Assembly (NCBI GenBank): GCA_017436135.1
Contig: JAFSDQ010000003.1
Span: 1-30,598 of the forward strand
DNA: 30,598 bases
Reading direction: 5' to 3'
Source of the DNA: Clostridia bacterium
Lineage (GTDB): Bacteria > Bacillota_A > Clostridia > Monoglobales > Monoglobaceae
In this document: one piece after another, positions 17,828-26,836 of the stretch
Numbering within the stretch: position 1 is the stretch's first letter
Layout: every line of letters begins with the position of its first letter
Made by a program: the position numbers and the translations under genes
Notes under the pieces: model-generated
Database searches by the model: none
Told to the model about the DNA's origin: nothing
Seen by the model: only the letters and a program-made list of their open reading frames with translations

Positions 17828-17833
17828 ATTATA
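17828..17833 (-). promoter_or_regulatory. -10 box of the dehydratase-like gene
   Basis: A perfect TATAAT followed by G lies about 52 bases upstream of the chosen ATG (17776). AGAGGAG at 17790-17796 serves as RBS. No good -35 hexamer is present at 16-18 bases, as is common for activator-dependent promoters. Confidence 0.5.
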
Positions 17834-17864
17834 CTATGATTGCAAAAGAAAATCATCAAGTATT

Positions 17865-17894
17865 TTACGAATTATGTTACCAATATTACGAATT
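17865..17894 (-). promoter_or_regulatory. Direct repeat pair upstream of the dehydratase-like gene promoter
   Basis: TTACGAATT occurs at 17865-17873 and again at 17886-17894, exactly 21 bp apart (two helical turns). The pair covers about -44 to -73 relative to the predicted start near 17821. Phased direct repeats beside a weak -35 are typical of AraC-family activator sites. From here to 18074 the DNA is AT-rich and I see no gene or other clear signal. Confidence 0.4.
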
Positions 17895-18074
17895 TTTTAC
17901 AAAGTGTTCCCTTATTTTCTTACAAAAAATACAACATTTTCATTATCTGGATAATACATCATGTATATGCAAATATTTTTAACCACAATATAGCCGTTTT
18001 TCTCTGCCATCTCCCTTATATATCCCCTTTTGTTCCACTATATGAACATAGTATTTGTTATACTTTTTGCAAAC

Positions 18075-18100
18075 AAAAAAGGCGCCCACCGGGCACCTTT
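18075..18100 (-). terminator. Intrinsic terminator after trmFO
   Basis: On the minus strand a 7-bp stem GGTGCCC/GGGCGCC with a 3-base loop is followed by six T residues, a few bases after the trmFO stop codon at 18105. It closes the leftward housekeeping block and separates it from the accessory region. Confidence 0.9.
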
Positions 18101-18104
18101 TAAA

Positions 18105-19406
18105 TTATACATTTTTTATGATTTCAAGACTGCGTTTTGCTATTTCCTCTGCTTTTTGTTTTTTGTCCTTTATTCGCACTCCAAGCTCCGTCATTATGCC
18201 AAAATTTACATTCATAGGCTGAAAGTTTGTTATACTTTGGTTTGATATATATTTTGCCAAAGCTCCCATTGCCGTTTTTGCATCAAGCCTTAACTCTTCC
18301 TTTCCCATGGAGGCAAGAGCGGCATTTCTACCCGCAAGCAAGCCCGAGGATGCAGACTCAACATAACCCTCTACCCCTGTAATCTGTCCCGCAAAATACA
18401 CCTTGTTGTATTTTCTCATCTTGTAGGTATCTTCAAGCAAAATCGGTGAGTTTATATAAGTGTTTCTGTGCATCACCCCGAAGCGCACAAATTCAGCGTT
18501 TTCGAGTCCGGGTATCATAGAAAAAACTCTCTTTTGTTCCCCGAATTTAAGGTGAGTTTGAAACCCTACAATATTGTAAAGACTTCCCACAGCATTATCA
18601 CGGCGGAGCTGTACCACTGCATAGGGTCTTGAGCCGTCTCTCGGGTCTGTAAGCCCTACAGGCTTCAGGGGTCCGAACCGCATTGTATCCTCCCCGCGTT
18701 TTGCCATAATTTCGATTGGCATACAGCCCTCAAAAACCTTGGGATTATCCACGCCACCATGGACAGGTGCCGCCTCTGCTGATACAAGCTCTCTCCAAAA
18801 GTCAAGGTATTCCTCTTTATTCATGGGACAGTTTATATAATCCGCACCGCCCTTTCCGTACCTTGCTGCACTAAAAGCTACATCCATATTTATACTGTCA
18901 AACTCCACTATAGGTGCCGCTGCATCAAAAAAATGCAGATACTCACTTCCTGTCAGTCTTTGTATCTCCTGAAATATAGCATCTGATGCAAGAGGCCCTG
19001 CCGCAACAATTGTGTACTCATCAGTGTCTATTTCAGAAACCTCTCCGTATCTTACCTCAATATTTGGGTGGGAAAGAATTTTTTCTGTCACCATCTTCGA
19101 AAAGCCCTCTCTGTCAACTGCCAGAGCCCCTCCCGCAGGGACGGCTGTCGCATCTGCGCACATCATAATCAGGGAATTCATCTGCCGCATCTCTTCTTTG
19201 AGAAGTCCCACTGCATTATAAATTCCGTCTGCACGCAGAGAGTTGCTGCACACAAGCTCTGCAAAGCTGTCGCTTTTATGGGCGGGGGACTTCTTTTCGG
19301 GCTTCATTTCCCACGAGGTCACCTTTGCCCCAAGCTCTGCCGCCTGCCATGCGGCTTCACAGCCCGCAAGACCTGCACCAATTATCTTTATATTCACATC
19401 TATCAT
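18105..19406 (-). CDS. trmFO: Folate-dependent tRNA (uracil-54-C5) methyltransferase TrmFO
   Basis: This 433-residue protein has the usual length for the family. It makes 5-methyluridine at position 54 of tRNA using methylenetetrahydrofolate and FAD. Visible features are the FAD-binding [19 protein letters not shown] at residues 8-26, the signature [17 protein letters not shown] with Cys53, and [14 protein letters not shown] containing the second conserved Cys. [12 protein letters not shown] and [10 protein letters not shown] lie near the C-terminus. Its ATG overlaps the stop of the upstream nitrilase-GDPD gene (ATGA), so the two are probably translationally coupled. AAGGAAAC within the upstream gene serves as RBS. 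The place near topA and dprA is conserved in Firmicutes. Confidence 0.97.
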   Translation of the reverse strand: MIDVNIKIIGAGLAGCEAAWQAAELGAKVTSWEMKPEKKSPAHKSDSFAELVCSNSLRADGIYNAVGLLKEEMRQMNSLIMMCADATAVPAGGALAVDREGFSKMVTEKILSHPNIEVRYGEVSEIDTDEYTIVAAGPLASDAIFQEIQRLTGSEYLHFFDAAAPIVEFDSINMDVAFSAARYGKGGADYINCPMNKEEYLDFWRELVSAEAAPVHGGVDNPKVFEGCMPIEIMAKRGEDTMRFGPLKPVGLTDPRDGSRPYAVVQLRRDNAVGSLYNIVGFQTHLKFGEQKRVFSMIPGLENAEFVRFGVMHRNTYINSPILLEDTYKMRKYNKVYFAGQITGVEGYVESASSGLLAGRNAALASMGKEELRLDAKTAMGALAKYISNQSITNFQPMNVNFGIMTELGVRIKDKKQKAEEIAKRSLEIIKNV

Positions 19407-21058
19407 TCCGTTTCCTTTTTATTAAAATCCTTTACCCTTTTTGCAACTCTGTTGTAATCATTAGTCAATATCACATCTGCCCCGAGTCTTAAATACTCCT
19501 CTGCTTCATCAGGGTCATCTGCAAAAAAGACATTACAGATAATGCCGTTTTTATGGGCTTTTTCAATAGTATCCTTTACATAGCTGTCATCATTTTCCTG
19601 AAAATGTGGCTTAAATAACTGAATTTTGCATGCACCCACTCTTAAAGCCGCCTCCACCAAATCTCTCTTCGGGTCATCTGATGCACCTACACATCTTGCA
19701 ATATCAGGAGCCATAACCTCAAGCTGCTTCAGTACAGCCTCATTGCTGCACATAAAATACACATATTTTCTGCAATCGTATTTATCTATAAGGCTTACAA
19801 TTTTTTCAAGCTTTTCACCGGAAAGGGGCTTTTCGCAATCAGGGGTTTTTATATGAATATTCATAATTGTATGACAGGAAAATTTCTTTAAAATATCCTC
19901 AAGGGTGGGAATTTTAAGTCCCCTGAATTTTTCATCTGTTTTTACTCCAAAATCAAGTGCCGACAGCTCTTCATAGGTATAGTCCTCCACATATCCTGTT
20001 CCGTTTGATACTCTGTCCAGACAGTTATCGTGGATAGACACTATTTCTCCGTCTTTGGTAAATCTTAAATCAAACTCTATCTCCTCTGCACCCATTGCCA
20101 CAGCCGCACCAAAGGCAGGCATTGAATTTTCCGGAGCAACAGTGCTAAAGCCTCTGTGAGCGCAAACCCTTGGATATCCCATAACATCATCAGGGACACA
20201 AATTGCCGAACCTGCAGGTCTGTAATTCCAGGGTCTTCTTCCCTCTTCTATGTATACATAATGGGGTTTTTGCTGACCTCCAAAGCCTGCCGGTTTGTAA
20301 TACTTTTTTTCAGGTTCTATTTCGCATCTGCATATTCCAACCTTGCTTTTCATATTTGCAAGCATCGTTCCGTCAGGTGCAACAACCATACTGGAACCCC
20401 CAATTTCCGAGTCTTCTCCAAGAGAAACCGATGCCCTTACAAGATATGCATTTGTATTATAGGACAAAAATCTTCCTATGATTTCAAGAGCTTGGTGAGT
20501 ATCTGTTCTCTGATGAGAGCAGCCAATAATAATATCCACATTTTTTCTGGCAAGGGGTGCAAATGACTCATAAAAATAGAAGTCATAACAGGTCATAAAT
20601 CCGTATCTTACACCCTTGTATTCAAAAATATACGGCTCATTTTGCTCATAGCTGTAGCTTACATCAAACTCTATTCCGCCTTCATTTATCTTTCTTACCT
20701 CTGACGGGGCAGGATGCGCCTTAAAATATTTTGCCAGAATCTCGCCCTTTTCGCTTATGGCAAAAGTGGTATTTCTGTTTCCTTTTTCCGTATTGCACAG
20801 GGCATTTACAAAAACAAGAGCCTCACAGCGAATGGCTGTCTCTACAGCTTTTTCCATTATAACCTTGTTATATTTAAGGTAAAAGCTATCGAACTCCTCC
20901 TTTGTTTTGTAAGCAGTGGGTGTATCACTGTATTCAGGCAGGACAATAACATCCGCCTCTTTGGTGCATTGGTCAATGTTGGATAAAACCCCCGCAAAAC
21001 ACTCCTCTGCATCTTTTACATCCATTGAATAATAGGGCTGAACAATCTCTATTTTCAT
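19403..21058 (-). CDS. Nitrilase-family hydrolase fused to glycerophosphodiester phosphodiesterase
   Basis: A 551-residue protein with two catalytic domains. The N-terminal part (1-270) is a carbon-nitrogen hydrolase with its triad in order: Glu42 (VLPEYSD), Lys113 (YFKAHPAP) and Cys157 (FMTCYDFYF). The C-terminal part (about 295-545) is a GDPD TIM barrel with [40 protein letters not shown] and IPTLEDIL carrying the metal and acid-base His, Glu and Asp residues. No signal peptide is present, so it acts in the cytoplasm. Both active sites look intact. The natural substrate is unknown; one hypothesis is a glycerophospho-N-acyl or similar amide-bearing headgroup, hydrolysed at both bonds. It lies between topA and trmFO and overlaps trmFO by 4 bases. 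GAAGGAG lies just before its ATG. Confidence 0.9.
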   Translation of the reverse strand: MKIEIVQPYYSMDVKDAEECFAGVLSNIDQCTKEADVIVLPEYSDTPTAYKTKEEFDSFYLKYNKVIMEKAVETAIRCEALVFVNALCNTEKGNRNTTFAISEKGEILAKYFKAHPAPSEVRKINEGGIEFDVSYSYEQNEPYIFEYKGVRYGFMTCYDFYFYESFAPLARKNVDIIIGCSHQRTDTHQALEIIGRFLSYNTNAYLVRASVSLGEDSEIGGSSMVVAPDGTMLANMKSKVGICRCEIEPEKKYYKPAGFGGQQKPHYVYIEEGRRPWNYRPAGSAICVPDDVMGYPRVCAHRGFSTVAPENSMPAFGAAVAMGAEEIEFDLRFTKDGEIVSIHDNCLDRVSNGTGYVEDYTYEELSALDFGVKTDEKFRGLKIPTLEDILKKFSCHTIMNIHIKTPDCEKPLSGEKLEKIVSLIDKYDCRKYVYFMCSNEAVLKQLEVMAPDIARCVGASDDPKRDLVEAALRVGACKIQLFKPHFQENDDSYVKDTIEKAHKNGIICNVFFADDPDEAEEYLRLGADVILTNDYNRVAKRVKDFNKKETE

Positions 21059-21083
21059 AATGCTTCTCCTTCTTTAACACCAA

Positions 21084-21120
21084 AACAAGTAATAGTTAAT
21101 TCAAATAACTATTACTTGTT
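21084..21120 (-). terminator. Long AT-rich hairpin between topA and the nitrilase-GDPD gene
   Basis: A perfect 15-bp stem (AACAAGTAATAGTTA with TAACTATTACTTGTT) has a 7-base loop. On the minus strand it starts about 10 bases after the topA stop and ends in TTTT. It could be a leaky terminator or an mRNA-stabilising or processing stem. Only 25 bases separate it from the next start codon, which leaves no room for a separate promoter. Confidence 0.5.
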
Positions 21121-21130
21121 GACATAAATT

Positions 21131-23227
21131 TTATTTGCTTGGCTTCTTCTCAAAGCCACATTCCTCGTTAAAGCATTTATAAGTCAAAGGCCCTCTTCCT
21201 CTGAAAGCTCTCACTTTCATCAGGCTGTTTCCGCAATCGGGACATTTTTCATTTGTTGGCTCGTTCCAGGAAATAAAGTCACATTCAGGACCTTTTTCGC
21301 AAGTATAGAAGGTAACGCCTTTCTTTGATTTGCGGACAACTACATCACTGCCGCACTTGGGGCATTTTGCATCTATAGTCTGTGTAATAGCTTTGGTATT
21401 TCTGCACTCAGGAAATCCCGGGCATGCTAAAAACTTGCCGAAACGGCCCTGCTTATACACCATTTTTCTGCCGCATTTTTCGCAGATTTCCTCGGATTCC
21501 TCATCCTTGATTTCTATATTGCCAACCTTTTTCTCTGCCTCATCAAGGGTTTCTTTAAAGGGTCCGTAAAAATCACGGATAAGCTTCTTCCATTCTGCCT
21601 TGCCCTCTGCAACATCTTCTATCTCGTCTTCCATGTTGGCAGTAAACTCTACGTCCACTATATCGGCAAAATTCTCTTTTAAAATATCAGTAACAACAAA
21701 GCCCAGCTCTGTGGGGAAAATAGACTTGCCGTCCCTTGCCACATATCCTCTTGCGGAAATTGTGGCAATTGTCGGTGCGTAAGTACTTGGTCTGCCAATC
21801 CCCTCTTCCTCCATAGCCTTTACAAGGGTTGCCTCTGTATATCGTTGGGGAGGCTGTGTAAAATGCTGTTGGGGATCTATTGCACTCATTAGCAGAGGTT
21901 GTTTTTCCGTAAGAGCAGGAAGCTTGGAGCTCTTTTCCTCCTCCTCGTCTTTACCCTCAACATAAAGAGTTGTAAATCCGGCGAACTTCACTTCTGTTCC
22001 TGTTGCCCTTGCAAGGTATTCCCCGGCTATAATATCAGCCGTAATCATATCTACAACCGCATCAGTCATCTGACTTGCCATAAACCGAAGCCAGATAAGG
22101 CGATAAAGCTTAAATAAATCAGCTTTCAGCTTATCCTTTAATTTTTCAGGGCTATTGCTCACAGCGGTAGGTCTTATTGCCTCGTGAGCATCCTGGGCGC
22201 TCTTTTTTGCCCGATACTGCTTTGGAGTTTTAGGAACAAAAGCATCACCGTAATTCTGCAATATATATTCTCTCGCATCAGACTGTGCAACGGGAGAAAC
22301 ACGAAGAGAGTCTGTTCTCATATATGTTATATATCCCATTTCATAAAGCTGTTGCGCTGCAATCATTGTGCGTCTTGAAGTAAAATTAAGTTTTCTGGAC
22401 GCCTCCTGCTGAAGGGTACTTGTGGTAAAGGGGGGAGCACTTTTTCTTTTGGTTTCCTTTCTGGTAACCTTTGCAACCTGATAATCGGCAACCTTAAGAT
22501 GTTCCACAATTTCCATGGTTTTTTCTTCGTTTCCGAGGGTTATCTTCTTCCCGTCTGCGCTTCCGAAGAATTTCGCCTTAAACGGAAGCTTGCCCTTTTC
22601 ATTGGTAAGCTTTAAATCTATTGACCAGTATTCCTGGGGATTAAACGCCTCTATTTCTCTCTCTCTGTCAACTATAAGGCGTACAACCACAGACTGTACC
22701 CTGCCTGCGCTTAAGCCTTTTTTTACCTTTTTCCAGAGAAGTGGGCTTATTTTATATCCCACAATTCTGTCAAGGACACGGCGGAGCTGTTGTGCATCAA
22801 CCAAATCCATATCTATAGGTCTTGCCTCTTTTACAGCTTCTCTTACAACATCCTTTGTCACCTCGTTAAAGGTAATTCGGCAATCACTTGTAGGGTCAAT
22901 GCCAAGAACATTTGAAAGATGCCAGGATATAGCCTCTCCCTCACGGTCAGGGTCAGTTGCAAGATAAACTCTGGATGCAGTCTTTGCTTTCTTTTTCAGC
23001 TTGGCAATCAAATCACCCTTGCCGCGGATAGTTATATAAGAGGGCTCAAAATCATTATCAACCTCTACTCCTATGGCGCTTTTCGGGAGGTCGCGGACAT
23101 GCCCCATTGTTGCCTCTATATCATATCCGCTCCCAAGATATTTCTTTATGGATTCCACCTTGGTAGGTGACTCCACTATAACCAACTTTTTTGCAGAAGC
23201 TTTTCTTCCTGCTTTACTCTCGGCCAT
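21131..23227 (-). CDS. topA: DNA topoisomerase I (type IA)
   Basis: This 698-residue protein relaxes negatively supercoiled DNA. A Toprim domain at the N-terminus carries LVIVESPTK (Glu19) and ATDPDREGEAISWHL. The active-site tyrosine lies in GYITYMRTDSLRVS (near residue 302). RPTAVSN and EGIGRPSTYAPTI are family hallmarks. Three C4 zinc-binding modules follow from about residue 579 (CEKCGRKM...CPGFPEC, CPKCGSDV...CEKGPEC, CPDCGNSL...CFNEEC). A basic 12-residue extension precedes the Toprim domain. AGGAGG precedes the ATG, and the gene follows dprA by 32 bases, consistent with one operon. Confidence 0.97.
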   Translation of the reverse strand: MAESKAGRKASAKKLVIVESPTKVESIKKYLGSGYDIEATMGHVRDLPKSAIGVEVDNDFEPSYITIRGKGDLIAKLKKKAKTASRVYLATDPDREGEAISWHLSNVLGIDPTSDCRITFNEVTKDVVREAVKEARPIDMDLVDAQQLRRVLDRIVGYKISPLLWKKVKKGLSAGRVQSVVVRLIVDREREIEAFNPQEYWSIDLKLTNEKGKLPFKAKFFGSADGKKITLGNEEKTMEIVEHLKVADYQVAKVTRKETKRKSAPPFTTSTLQQEASRKLNFTSRRTMIAAQQLYEMGYITYMRTDSLRVSPVAQSDAREYILQNYGDAFVPKTPKQYRAKKSAQDAHEAIRPTAVSNSPEKLKDKLKADLFKLYRLIWLRFMASQMTDAVVDMITADIIAGEYLARATGTEVKFAGFTTLYVEGKDEEEEKSSKLPALTEKQPLLMSAIDPQQHFTQPPQRYTEATLVKAMEEEGIGRPSTYAPTIATISARGYVARDGKSIFPTELGFVVTDILKENFADIVDVEFTANMEDEIEDVAEGKAEWKKLIRDFYGPFKETLDEAEKKVGNIEIKDEESEEICEKCGRKMVYKQGRFGKFLACPGFPECRNTKAITQTIDAKCPKCGSDVVVRKSKKGVTFYTCEKGPECDFISWNEPTNEKCPDCGNSLMKVRAFRGRGPLTYKCFNEECGFEKKPSK

Positions 23228-23259
23228 TTCTTTTCCTCCTATATTTTGCTTCAGGAAGT

Positions 23260-24456
23260 TTACAGCATAGGTCCGTAGTACTCCCCGGGATATTCTTTTA
23301 TCATTTTTTCCATTAAAAGCTGAATTATAATAAAACTCAACTCTGTAGTTTCCACATTACATTCTCTCGAAAGGTCGTCTATGTGAACTGTTTCTTTATT
23401 ATTGTATAAGTATTCAAGTATTATTCTGGAATTGCCCTCAAATTTTTCAAAGCTTGGCTTTGGTTTTTCAAAGACTCTTCCCTCTGCCTCAAGAATCTGT
23501 ATGCCTTTGGGTTCCTCCTGTGGCAAAACAGCCTTGTCTTTATCAATCAGCTTTAATCCGTTTTCTATCTCTACGGGATAAACCGATATGTATTCTTCAA
23601 TTATATCCTCTGCTGATGTTATCAGCTTTGCGCTGTCCTTTATAAGCCGATTGGGAAGCTCCGCTCCCTTATCCCAGGGCTTCCCCGGGACAGCAAATAA
23701 ATCTCTGTTTGCATCAATAGCCCAGTTTGCCGTCAGCTTTGTTCCGCTTTTCTCCTGACCCTCTGTTATGACAACACCATTTGAAAGTCCAACCAAAATT
23801 CTGTTTCTCTGGTTATAAAAGCCTGCCTTTCCGATTGTTCCAGGTGGTTGTTCCGATATAACGGCACCCCGCTTTAAAATCTGCGTATAAAGATTCATAT
23901 TGGCTTTTGGATAAACCACATCTGCACCCCCTGCAAGAGCCGCAAGGGTAATATGTCCCGTCTGAAGCGCCCCCGAATGGGCTGCTCCGTCAATTCCAAG
24001 TGCCATTCCGCTTATTACCATAATACCACTCTCTGATAAATCACGGGCAAGCTTATTTGCAAATTCTCTGCTGTAATCTGTGCATTTTCTGGACCCGACT
24101 ATTGTAACACATACAAGGTTATCAATATCGGGAAGAGTGCCCTTTACATACAAAAGCTGTGGCGGGCAATAAATATTTGCAAGACGCCTTGGATATCTTT
24201 CATCATCTATTGAGATTATTTCTATCCCCTTTTGTTTGCAAGACTCATAAAGCCGCTCTGCATTTTCCAAAGACCGACTTGCATTGTTTATACGGCCAAA
24301 GGCAACGCTTTCCTTTATTGATTTTACGGAATACCTTTTCTCGTATATTTCTCTGGCGCTTCCAAGTCTTTCAATGTATTTATTTATAAGCTCCGGGTTG
24401 TGTCTGCACAAAATGTTCAGCCAAAGCTTATACAATATTTCCTTATCATAACTCAT
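23260..24456 (-). CDS. dprA: DNA-processing protein DprA (Smf)
   Basis: This 398-residue protein loads RecA on incoming single-stranded DNA during transformation. The Rossmann-like core spans about residues 110-300, with TIVGSRKCTDYSRE, VISGMALGIDGAAHSGAL, ALAGGADVVYP, FYNQRNRILVGLS, VITEGQEKSGTKLTANWA and FAVPGKPWDKGAE. A helical N-terminal region precedes the core. The C-terminal 55 residues (DDLSRECNVETTELSF) form a DprA-type winged helix. It lies 12 bases after the methyltransferase gene, and topA follows. The dprA-topA pairing is standard in Firmicutes. Confidence 0.96.
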   Translation of the reverse strand: MSYDKEILYKLWLNILCRHNPELINKYIERLGSAREIYEKRYSVKSIKESVAFGRINNASRSLENAERLYESCKQKGIEIISIDDERYPRRLANIYCPPQLLYVKGTLPDIDNLVCVTIVGSRKCTDYSREFANKLARDLSESGIMVISGMALGIDGAAHSGALQTGHITLAALAGGADVVYPKANMNLYTQILKRGAVISEQPPGTIGKAGFYNQRNRILVGLSNGVVITEGQEKSGTKLTANWAIDANRDLFAVPGKPWDKGAELPNRLIKDSAKLITSAEDIIEEYISVYPVEIENGLKLIDKDKAVLPQEEPKGIQILEAEGRVFEKPKPSFEKFEGNSRIILEYLYNNKETVHIDDLSRECNVETTELSFIIIQLLMEKMIKEYPGEYYGPML

Positions 24457-24468
24457 TATACACCTCTG

Positions 24469-25245
24469 CTATGTGCGCAGCATATACATTGCAATTCCCG
24501 CCGCAACAGCTGCATTCAGGGACTCTACGCTGCCGCTCATCTCTATTCTCGCCGCTATATCCGCAAGGGAGAGGACCTCTTCCGATACCCCTCTTGCCTC
24601 GTTACCGATTACAATGGCACGTTTACCCGAAGCCTCTATCTCTTCTATGGGAACAGAGTTATGCAATGCTGTGGCAATAACAGTAAATTCATTTTTCTTA
24701 AGCTCTTCAATAAATGAGGTATCCCCGGGTATCACCTTCATACGAAACAGGGACCCCATTCCGGAGCGCACAGTTTTCGGACTGTAAACATCAACACAGC
24801 CCTCCAAAAGGCATATAAGGTCAATTCCCGCCGCCTCTGCAGTACGGATAATTGTCCCCATATTCCCCGGTTCTGATACACCGTCCAAAATCAATACATA
24901 TTTTGCCCAGGTTAAATCCACAGCCTCTTCCTTTGGAATTTTAATCAACGCAGCTATTCCCTGGGGGGTTTCTGTGTCACAAAGCTCTGCAAAAAGCTTT
25001 TGGCTTACCGCAAATACATTGCTTATTTTCCCCTCAACTTCCTCTGTAAGGACAGGATTTTGATCAATAAATTCCTCCGACATAATAACAGCATCTATTT
25101 CAGACGGCACATAGGAAAGAGCCTCCTTAACCAGACGAAGACCCTCTGCAAAATACAATCCCGTCTGCATCCGTCCTTTCTTCTTGTGAAGAGAACGAGC
25201 CATCTTTAGAAGCTTGTTATCTCTGCTTTCAATTCTTTTTATCAT
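24469..25245 (-). CDS. TrmH/SpoU-family rRNA 2'-O-methyltransferase
   Basis: A protein of about 258 residues that methylates a ribose 2'-OH on RNA, most likely 23S rRNA, using S-adenosylmethionine. The N-terminal substrate-binding domain (1-100; RMQTGLYFAEGLRLVKEAL) resembles L30e. The SPOUT domain shows the three motifs: LDGVSEPGNMGTIIRTAEAAG, AIVIGNEARGVS and MSGSVESLNAAVAAGIAMY, which form the trefoil knot. The start is set at the ATG at 25245, with AGGAG 8 bases upstream, rather than an in-frame TTG at 25266. It overlaps the end of the transporter gene by 17 bases, suggesting coupling. Subfamily (RlmB-like or TsnR-like) is not resolved. Confidence 0.9.
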   Translation of the reverse strand: MIKRIESRDNKLLKMARSLHKKKGRMQTGLYFAEGLRLVKEALSYVPSEIDAVIMSEEFIDQNPVLTEEVEGKISNVFAVSQKLFAELCDTETPQGIAALIKIPKEEAVDLTWAKYVLILDGVSEPGNMGTIIRTAEAAGIDLICLLEGCVDVYSPKTVRSGMGSLFRMKVIPGDTSFIEELKKNEFTVIATALHNSVPIEEIEASGKRAIVIGNEARGVSEEVLSLADIAARIEMSGSVESLNAAVAAGIAMYMLRT

Positions 25246-25936
25246 CCGAGCCTCTCCTACTACCAAATACTCCCTTTATCTTTAAATCAACCGTTTTAAG
25301 CAACAAATACATTATCATTGTCTGAACAGGCAGCATAACAATATTTTTAATAAGCCTGCCGGGCAAAATCCCTACCATACCGTTGCCGACCACAGGCGCA
25401 AGGGCGATTGAGTTCAGGATAATGTTTATCACGCAAACAACTACAATCTGTGCTGTCAGGACTTTTACAAAACTTATCTTTTTCTTGTAGAAGAAAGTTG
25501 CATAGACAATTCCCATCATCCCTGCGTTTAAGGTAAGACCTATAATCAAACCACCCGTGGGCTTTATCATAAGGCTTATTACGTCTTGAAGCATCCCCAT
25601 AACGCACCCTGCAAGAGGGCCGTATAGCATAGATACAACGGGCACTGTCACAAAACCAAAGCCAATTCTTACGGATTCACTGATTGGAAGGGTAAACTGC
25701 CCCAACACTACGTTTACGGCAATGAGCATAGCACATACCGATAGGGTCTGGGGCTTTTTTATAACATTAGCAAACTCTTTGCCATTCCCCACAACAGAAA
25801 CTGCAACCGACACCAAAAATATGATTAAAATTAAAATCATACCTGTCCAGAAATTAGAAAAAATGCTTAAAAACCCATTGAGCGGTTTTATAAAGCCTGA
25901 AACAGCATTGGTAAAGTTTGTAATAATATTTTCCAT
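25229..25936 (-). CDS. folT: Folate-type ECF transporter S component (FolT)
   Basis: This 235-residue membrane protein is the substrate-specific subunit of an energy-coupling-factor importer and would work with shared EcfA/EcfA'/EcfT subunits encoded elsewhere. Features: an extra N-terminal hydrophobic segment (about 30-50), then about five or six membrane helices. These include LSVCAMLIAVNVVLGQF, the FolT-like RIGFGFVTVPVVSMLYGPLAG, and MIKPTGGLIIGLTLNAGMMG. Family assignment is strengthened by the THF riboswitch directly upstream. AGGAGG precedes the ATG by about 8 bases. Its 3' end overlaps the methyltransferase gene. Confidence 0.9.
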   Translation of the reverse strand: MENIITNFTNAVSGFIKPLNGFLSIFSNFWTGMILILIIFLVSVAVSVVGNGKEFANVIKKPQTLSVCAMLIAVNVVLGQFTLPISESVRIGFGFVTVPVVSMLYGPLAGCVMGMLQDVISLMIKPTGGLIIGLTLNAGMMGIVYATFFYKKKISFVKVLTAQIVVVCVINIILNSIALAPVVGNGMVGILPGRLIKNIVMLPVQTMIMYLLLKTVDLKIKGVFGSRRGSDDKKN

Positions 25937-25957
25937 ACAAAATACCTCCTATATTAA

Positions 25958-26008
25958 ATTGTGCATATCACAGTTGCACAATAAAAGAGATATTTCATCT
26001 TGTGCAAC
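25958..26008 (-). promoter_or_regulatory. Expression platform with mutually exclusive stems
   Basis: The segment at 25973-25982 can pair with 26000-26008 (9 bp, GTTGCACAA with TTGTGCAAC) or with 25958-25965 (8 bp, TGCACAAT with ATTGTGCA), but not both. The upstream partner overlaps the 3' strand of aptamer helix P1 by two bases, linking ligand binding to the choice of stem. The second stem ends about 9 bases before the AGGAGG of folT, so control of translation initiation is the likely outcome. Confidence 0.6.
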
Positions 26009-26117
26009 AGCGGGATGCGATATCCATACCGCGGCATTTCTGCTCTTCGTCCGTTTGCCAACTCCCTGTGCATACGGCACTTTTGATATAAATCAACGCA
26101 TGGATACCTACTCTGTG
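26007..26117 (-). ncRNA. Tetrahydrofolate (THF) riboswitch aptamer
   Basis: On the minus strand the segment runs from ACAGAGTAGG to GCATCCCGCTGT. P1 is ACAG/CTGT. P2 is ATCCAT/ATGGAT flanked by the conserved GCGTT and CGCGGT internal-loop strands, followed by the conserved GCATCC element. The inner arm (AAGTGCCGT ... GGACGAAGAGC) matches the general form of the class. Order, spacing and conserved single-stranded elements follow the THF riboswitch consensus known from Clostridia and Streptococcus. Its location directly upstream of folT is the classical context. I judged this by eye; a covariance-model search would settle it. Confidence 0.85.
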
Positions 26118-26145
26118 TTTATTTTTTTGTGTCGCAAAATAGGCA

Positions 26146-26179
26146 AAAGATTCTTCGCGTACGCACGCGAAGAATCTTT
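26146..26179 (-). terminator. Terminator of the infC-rpmI-rplT operon
   Basis: A perfect 15-bp stem (AAAGATTCTTCGCGT with ACGCGAAGAATCTTT) and a 4-base loop begin about 13 bases after the rplT stop and end in TTTT on the minus strand. It separates the ribosomal operon from the folT riboswitch leader. The stem is symmetric enough to act in both directions. Confidence 0.85.
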
Positions 26180-26192
26180 ATAGGTCTGCTTA

Positions 26193-26537
26193 TTATTTAA
26201 CCTGGTCAACAAGGCTCTTAAATGCCTCGGGATCAGAAACTGCGATTTCAGCAAGCATCTTTCTGTTAATCTCAATGCCCTTTGCCTTAAGACCATTCAT
26301 AAACTTGCTGTAGCTGATGCCGTTCATACGGGCAGCCGCATTGATACGAGCAATCCAGAGCTGTCTGAATTCTCTCTTCTTTGCCTTTCTGTCTCTGTAC
26401 GCATAGGTCAGGGACTTCATAACTGCCTGGTTAGCAGTCTTGAAAAGCTTGCTCTTTGCTCCTCTGTAGCCTTTTGCAAGCTTTAAAATTTTCTTATGTC
26501 TTGCGCGTGTTTTCATAGCGCCTTTTACTCTTGCCAT
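26193..26537 (-). CDS. rplT: 50S ribosomal protein L20
   Basis: 114 residues, full family length. It begins with [29 protein letters not shown] and contains [16 protein letters not shown] and [26 protein letters not shown]20 binds 23S rRNA early in 50S assembly and in Firmicutes also represses its own operon through the leader. It is last in the infC-rpmI-rplT operon, 48 bases after rpmI. AGAGGAG serves as RBS. Confidence 0.98.
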   Translation of the reverse strand: MARVKGAMKTRARHKKILKLAKGYRGAKSKLFKTANQAVMKSLTYAYRDRKAKKREFRQLWIARINAAARMNGISYSKFMNGLKAKGIEINRKMLAEIAVSDPEAFKSLVDQVK

Positions 26538-26585
26538 TTTAAAAGCTCCTCTCTTAAATCAAATTTCAAAACTTAAGTCACCGAC

Positions 26586-26783
26586 TTATTTGTAAGGCAT
26601 CATGCTCTTGATTGTTGCCTCGTTTGCAGCTGAAAGGTAACCGCCCTTTCTGAGCTGTCTTTTTCTCTTTGTGGTCTTCTTGTTAAGAATGTGGCTTCTG
26701 AAAGCCTTTGCTCTCTTAACCTTACCGCTTTTGGTAACACCAAAACGCTTTGCTGCTCCTCTGTGAGTTTTAATTTTAGGCAT
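26586..26783 (-). CDS. rpmI: 50S ribosomal protein L35
   Basis: 65 residues, full length. [24 protein letters not shown] and the basic [17 protein letters not shown] are typical of L35. It is the middle gene of the conserved IF3-L35-L20 operon, with AAGGAGAG a few bases before the ATG. Confidence 0.98.
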   Translation of the reverse strand: MPKIKTHRGAAKRFGVTKSGKVKRAKAFRSHILNKKTTKRKRQLRKGGYLSAANEATIKSMMPYK

Positions 26784-26836
26784 ATTATTTCTCTCCTTCC
26801 ATTCATATTACTTGTTTAATTTTAACCTTTTGGATT

